From Serratia rhizosphaerae (GTDB lineage: Bacteria; Pseudomonadota; Gammaproteobacteria; Enterobacterales; Enterobacteriaceae): a DNA stretch of 64,000 nt. The notes beneath the pieces are model-generated. The model worked only from the letters and a program-made list of their open reading frames with translations. It was not told the DNA's origin and searched no databases. A program made the position numbers and the translations under genes. The stretch lies in contig NZ_CP041764.1 of the NCBI RefSeq assembly GCF_009817885.1, positions 2,604,001 to 2,668,000 on the forward strand, given 5' to 3'. Shown here in pieces: positions 61,623 to 64,000 of the stretch. Position 1 is the stretch's first letter. Each line of letters starts with the position of its first letter.

Positions 61623-62990
61623 TTAACGCATTAACAGGTAAATGGTTTCGCCGCCACGGACGATATTCAGCGCCATCACTGGCGGTTTCGCCGCCAGGAC
61701 TTTGCGCAGCGTGGTGATGCTTTCAACGCGCTGACGGTTGATGCCGATAATCACATCGCCTTTCTGCAAGCCCATCTGCGCCGCCGGCGTACCTTTGCCG
61801 ACGTTGTCGATCTTCACGCCTTTCTCGCCGCCCGGCAGCGCGCCGTTGCTCAGTGAAGCGCCCTGCAAGGCCGGAGACAGGGTTTCCGCGCTGGTAGAAG
61901 CGGTTTCGCTGTTATCCAGCGTGACGGAGACCTCTTGCTGCTTACCGTCGCGCAACAGGCCGATCTTGATGGTTTTGCCCGGCGCGGTGGTGCCGACCTT
62001 GGCGCGCAGTTCAGCGAAGCTGCCGATTGGCTTGCCGTCGACGGAAACCAGAATATCGCCTGCTTTGATTCCGGCCTTGGCCGCAGCGGATTTTGGCAGC
62101 ACTTCGCTGACAAAGGCGCCGCGCTGCGCGTCGGTATTAAAGGCTTTGGCGATATCGGCGGTCATCTCGCTGCCCTTGATGCCCAGCAGGCCGCGTTTCA
62201 CTTCGCCGAACTCGATCAGCTGCTGGCTCAGGTTCTGCGCCATATTGCTGGGGATGGCGAAGCCGATGCCGATATTGCCGCCGCCCGGCGCCAGAATGGC
62301 GGTGTTGATGCCGATCAGTTCGCCATTGAGGTTCACCAGCGCGCCGCCGGAGTTGCCGCGGTTAATTGAGGCGTCGGTCTGGATAAAGTTCTCCAGGCCT
62401 TCCAGGTTGAGGCCGCTGCGTCCCAGCGCGGAGATAATGCCGGAGGTGGCGGTTTGTCCCAGGCCAAACGGGTTGCCGACGGCGACGGCGAAGTCGCCGA
62501 CGCGCAGTTTATCGGAATCGGCCATTTTCACCGCGGTCAGGTTCTTGGCGGTGATCTGCAGCAGCGCGATGTCGGTCTGTTCGTCGCGGCCAAGCAGTTT
62601 GGCGTCGAACTCGCGGCCGTCATTCAGCTGCACTTTGATTTTGTCAGCGTTGGCGATAACGTGGTTGTTGGTAAGGATATAGCCTTTGGCCGCGTCGATA
62701 ATCACGCCTGAGCCCAGACCTTCGAACGGACGAGAACTTTGCTTCTGTGTAGGGAAATTAGGGCCGAAGAAATATTTGAACTCTTCCGGCAAACGCTGGC
62801 GCTGCACCTGGGTGCCTTCAATATGCACGCTGACCACGGCGGGTAAGACTTTTTCCAGCATCGGCGCCAGGCTTGGCAGCTGCTGCCCCTGAACGGCGAG
62901 TGGCAAGGCCGCGTTGGCCACCGGTACGGAGGTAAGCGTCAGGCCAATGCTCATTGCTAATGCACTAAGAATTAACGACTTTTTTTTCAT
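61623..62990 (-). CDS. degQ: Periplasmic serine endoprotease DegQ
   Basis: DegP-like protease and chaperone of the periplasm, 455 aa as in E. coli. Signal peptide cut near residue 27 (ANA|ALPL). Triad H110 (TNNHVI), D140 (QTDIALL), S214 (RGNSGGA). Two PDZ domains follow (about 260-350 and 365-455). The LA loop is short, as in DegQ rather than DegP. Confidence 0.96.
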   Translation of the reverse strand: MKKKSLILSALAMSIGLTLTSVPVANAALPLAVQGQQLPSLAPMLEKVLPAVVSVHIEGTQVQRQRLPEEFKYFFGPNFPTQKQSSRPFEGLGSGVIIDAAKGYILTNNHVIANADKIKVQLNDGREFDAKLLGRDEQTDIALLQITAKNLTAVKMADSDKLRVGDFAVAVGNPFGLGQTATSGIISALGRSGLNLEGLENFIQTDASINRGNSGGALVNLNGELIGINTAILAPGGGNIGIGFAIPSNMAQNLSQQLIEFGEVKRGLLGIKGSEMTADIAKAFNTDAQRGAFVSEVLPKSAAAKAGIKAGDILVSVDGKPIGSFAELRAKVGTTAPGKTIKIGLLRDGKQQEVSVTLDNSETASTSAETLSPALQGASLSNGALPGGEKGVKIDNVGKGTPAAQMGLQKGDVIIGINRQRVESITTLRKVLAAKPPVMALNIVRGGETIYLLMR

Positions 62991-63144
62991 TGATTATAAC
63001 TCTCTCATTACCTGCCGGTGAAATTAATTAACCACTAAAGGTAAGGTTAAGACCGTGAGTTTGCGTCAGAAGTTCACCGCCAACATCCATTTAAGGCTTT
63101 AGGATAGCGCAGGAATTGCATCGGGGGGAGGGGGGAAATGCAAA

Positions 63145-63169
63145 AGCCCGCGCAAAATTTACGCGGGCT
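63145..63169 (-). terminator. Rho-independent terminator after zapG
   Basis: Perfect 8-bp stem AGCCCGCG/CGCGGGCT with a 9-nt loop, followed on the minus strand by TTTTG. It lies 11 bp past the zapG stop. Confidence 0.85.
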
Positions 63170-63180
63170 GAAAACGGCGG

Positions 63181-63579
63181 TCAGTCGCGGCGCGGCGCGC
63201 CACGCAGCAGACCGGAAGCGCCTTCGGAATAGTCGCGAGGCATTTCAACCGGCGCCTGATCGTTATCCGCTTCGGATTCGCTCAGACGATAACGGAACGG
63301 GTTTTCCTGCATCGGCAGGTCCGGCAGCAGGTTATTGGAGCTTTTCGCCATATGCTGATAGAGCTGGCGATAGTCGCGCGCCATGTTATCCAGCAGTTCC
63401 GCACTGCGGGCAAAATGGCCGACCAGTTCCTGACGGTACTCTTCCAGCTCGGTTTTGCTTTTATCCAGTTCGTTTTGCAAAACCTGTTGTTGACGTAGTT
63501 TACGGTTACCAAAGCGCATCGCTACCGCACCGATGACGATACCGACCACCAAACCAATCAGCGCATACTCCCAGGTCAT
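63181..63579 (-). CDS. zapG: Z-ring-associated protein ZapG (YhcB)
   Basis: Small inner-membrane protein (DUF1043) linked to cell division, elongation and LPS balance. 132 aa. N-terminal membrane helix (about residues 3-22), then a long coiled coil (about 25-85, LRQQQVLQNELDKSKTELEEY), then a disordered tail containing LLPDLPMQENPFRYRL. Precedes degQ; divergent from zapE. Confidence 0.95.
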   Translation of the reverse strand: MTWEYALIGLVVGIVIGAVAMRFGNRKLRQQQVLQNELDKSKTELEEYRQELVGHFARSAELLDNMARDYRQLYQHMAKSSNNLLPDLPMQENPFRYRLSESEADNDQAPVEMPRDYSEGASGLLRGAPRRD

Positions 63580-63844
63580 GATGACTCCTATTGTGACTTC
63601 GTTGTTCCGCAGGGATTTTTCACTTAATAATATCCACTATAACCGTTAACCTTGTCCGAGTGGAATCCTGAAGCGCTTTTACCTTGGCTTTTCCGGGGTT
63701 TTCAGTGGGCCGCAATGCGGGTAAATGTGGCGATAACCGGAAATATGACCGGTAACGCGCGGCTAAAATGGGCTAAATAAATTCTTTATCCGCGCTGCGC
63801 GTCAGCGGGCGCGGGCGGAGCGATTGCAGGGAACATTAGGCAAC

Positions 63845-64000
63845 ATGTATTCACCATCACCGTTAACACGTTACCAGCAGGCGCTGGACGCAGGCGATTA
63901 TCAGCCCGATGAGGTGCAGCGTCGGGCAGTCAGCCAGTTGGATGCCATTTATCAGCAGTTGATACAGCAAACGCCTGACGCGCCGGCAGCGGCCGGCGGT
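63845..64000 (+). CDS. zapE: Cell division ATPase ZapE, 5' part only
   Basis: Start of the AFG1-family ATPase that associates with the Z ring under stress. The first 52 codons are in the window and open to the edge: MYSPSPLTRYQQALDAG then DEVQRRAVSQLDAIYQQLIQ, which align with the E. coli ZapE N-terminus. The Walker motifs lie beyond the window. Divergent from zapG, as in E. coli. Confidence 0.9.
   Translation, partial: MYSPSPLTRYQQALDAGDYQPDEVQRRAVSQLDAIYQQLIQQTPDAPAAAGG

Noticed and set aside
1..64000. tRNA, rRNA, CRISPR arrays, insertion sequences, prophage or attachment sites
   Set aside because: None was visible on reading both strands: no transposase, integrase, clover-leaf or regularly spaced repeats. 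The accessory block at 33.9-47.0 kb lacks mobility genes and flanking direct repeats.

Overview
The window is chromosomal DNA of a GC-rich enterobacterium, most likely Serratia. Fis, MurA, Hpf, RpoN, Mla, Lpt and Mre proteins are very close to their E. coli counterparts. Several traits set it apart from E. coli: type II dehydroquinase aroQ beside accBC, a periplasmic alpha-carbonic anhydrase, lpxP next to fis, a nitrilase between yhdP and tldD, and a complete barnase/barstar pair. I see no rRNA, tRNA, insertion sequence, prophage or CRISPR array. The genus call is inference from gene content and order.

Layout. 0-12 kb, mostly minus strand: lpxP (left end cut off), fis-dusB, cah, prmA-panF-yhdT, accC-accB-aroQ, msrQ-msrP, acuI. 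12-25.7 kb, plus strand: csrD, mreBCD, yhdE (Maf), rng, yhdP, a nitrilase and tldD. 25.8-33.9 kb: aaeR divergent from aaeXAB, the barnase-like RNase and its barstar inhibitor, darP, tldE and cybC. 33.9-47.0 kb is accessory DNA: an AraC regulator divergent from a TSUP permease, rnk, an uncommon eight-gene catabolic and transport cluster, a periplasmic lactonase, a PTS-domain regulator, and a probable pore-forming toxin/immunity pair. 47-55 kb, minus strand: the rpoN and LPS-export block npr-rapZ-ptsN-hpf-rpoN-lptB-lptA-lptC-kdsC-kdsD-yrbG. 55.5-60.4 kb, plus strand: mlaFEDCB, ibaG, murA. 60.5-64 kb: degS, degQ and zapG on the minus strand, then the start of zapE on the plus strand.

How the genes work together. 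Much of the window builds or maintains the envelope: LPS acylation (lpxP), Kdo synthesis (kdsC, kdsD), LPS export (lptABC), phospholipid transport (mla, yhdP), peptidoglycan precursors (murA), the elongation scaffold (mreBCD), envelope proteases (degS, degQ), periplasmic methionine repair (msrPQ) and division factors (zapG, zapE). A second theme is PTS-type regulation: npr and ptsN in the rpoN block, and the PRD/EIIB/EIIA regulator of the accessory cluster.

The most interesting system is at 36.5-45.4 kb. A small PRD protein, a cysteine/glycine-loop protein, a DUF4312 protein and two polytopic membrane proteins (DUF4311, DUF4310) precede an amidohydrolase, a SelA/DgaE-like PLP enzyme and a DgaF-like aldolase. 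There is no sugar kinase and no classical PTS permease. I infer a non-canonical, PTS-linked uptake route for an N-acylated or otherwise amidated amino-sugar acid, ending in pyruvate and glyceraldehyde 3-phosphate. This is a hypothesis; the substrate is unknown.
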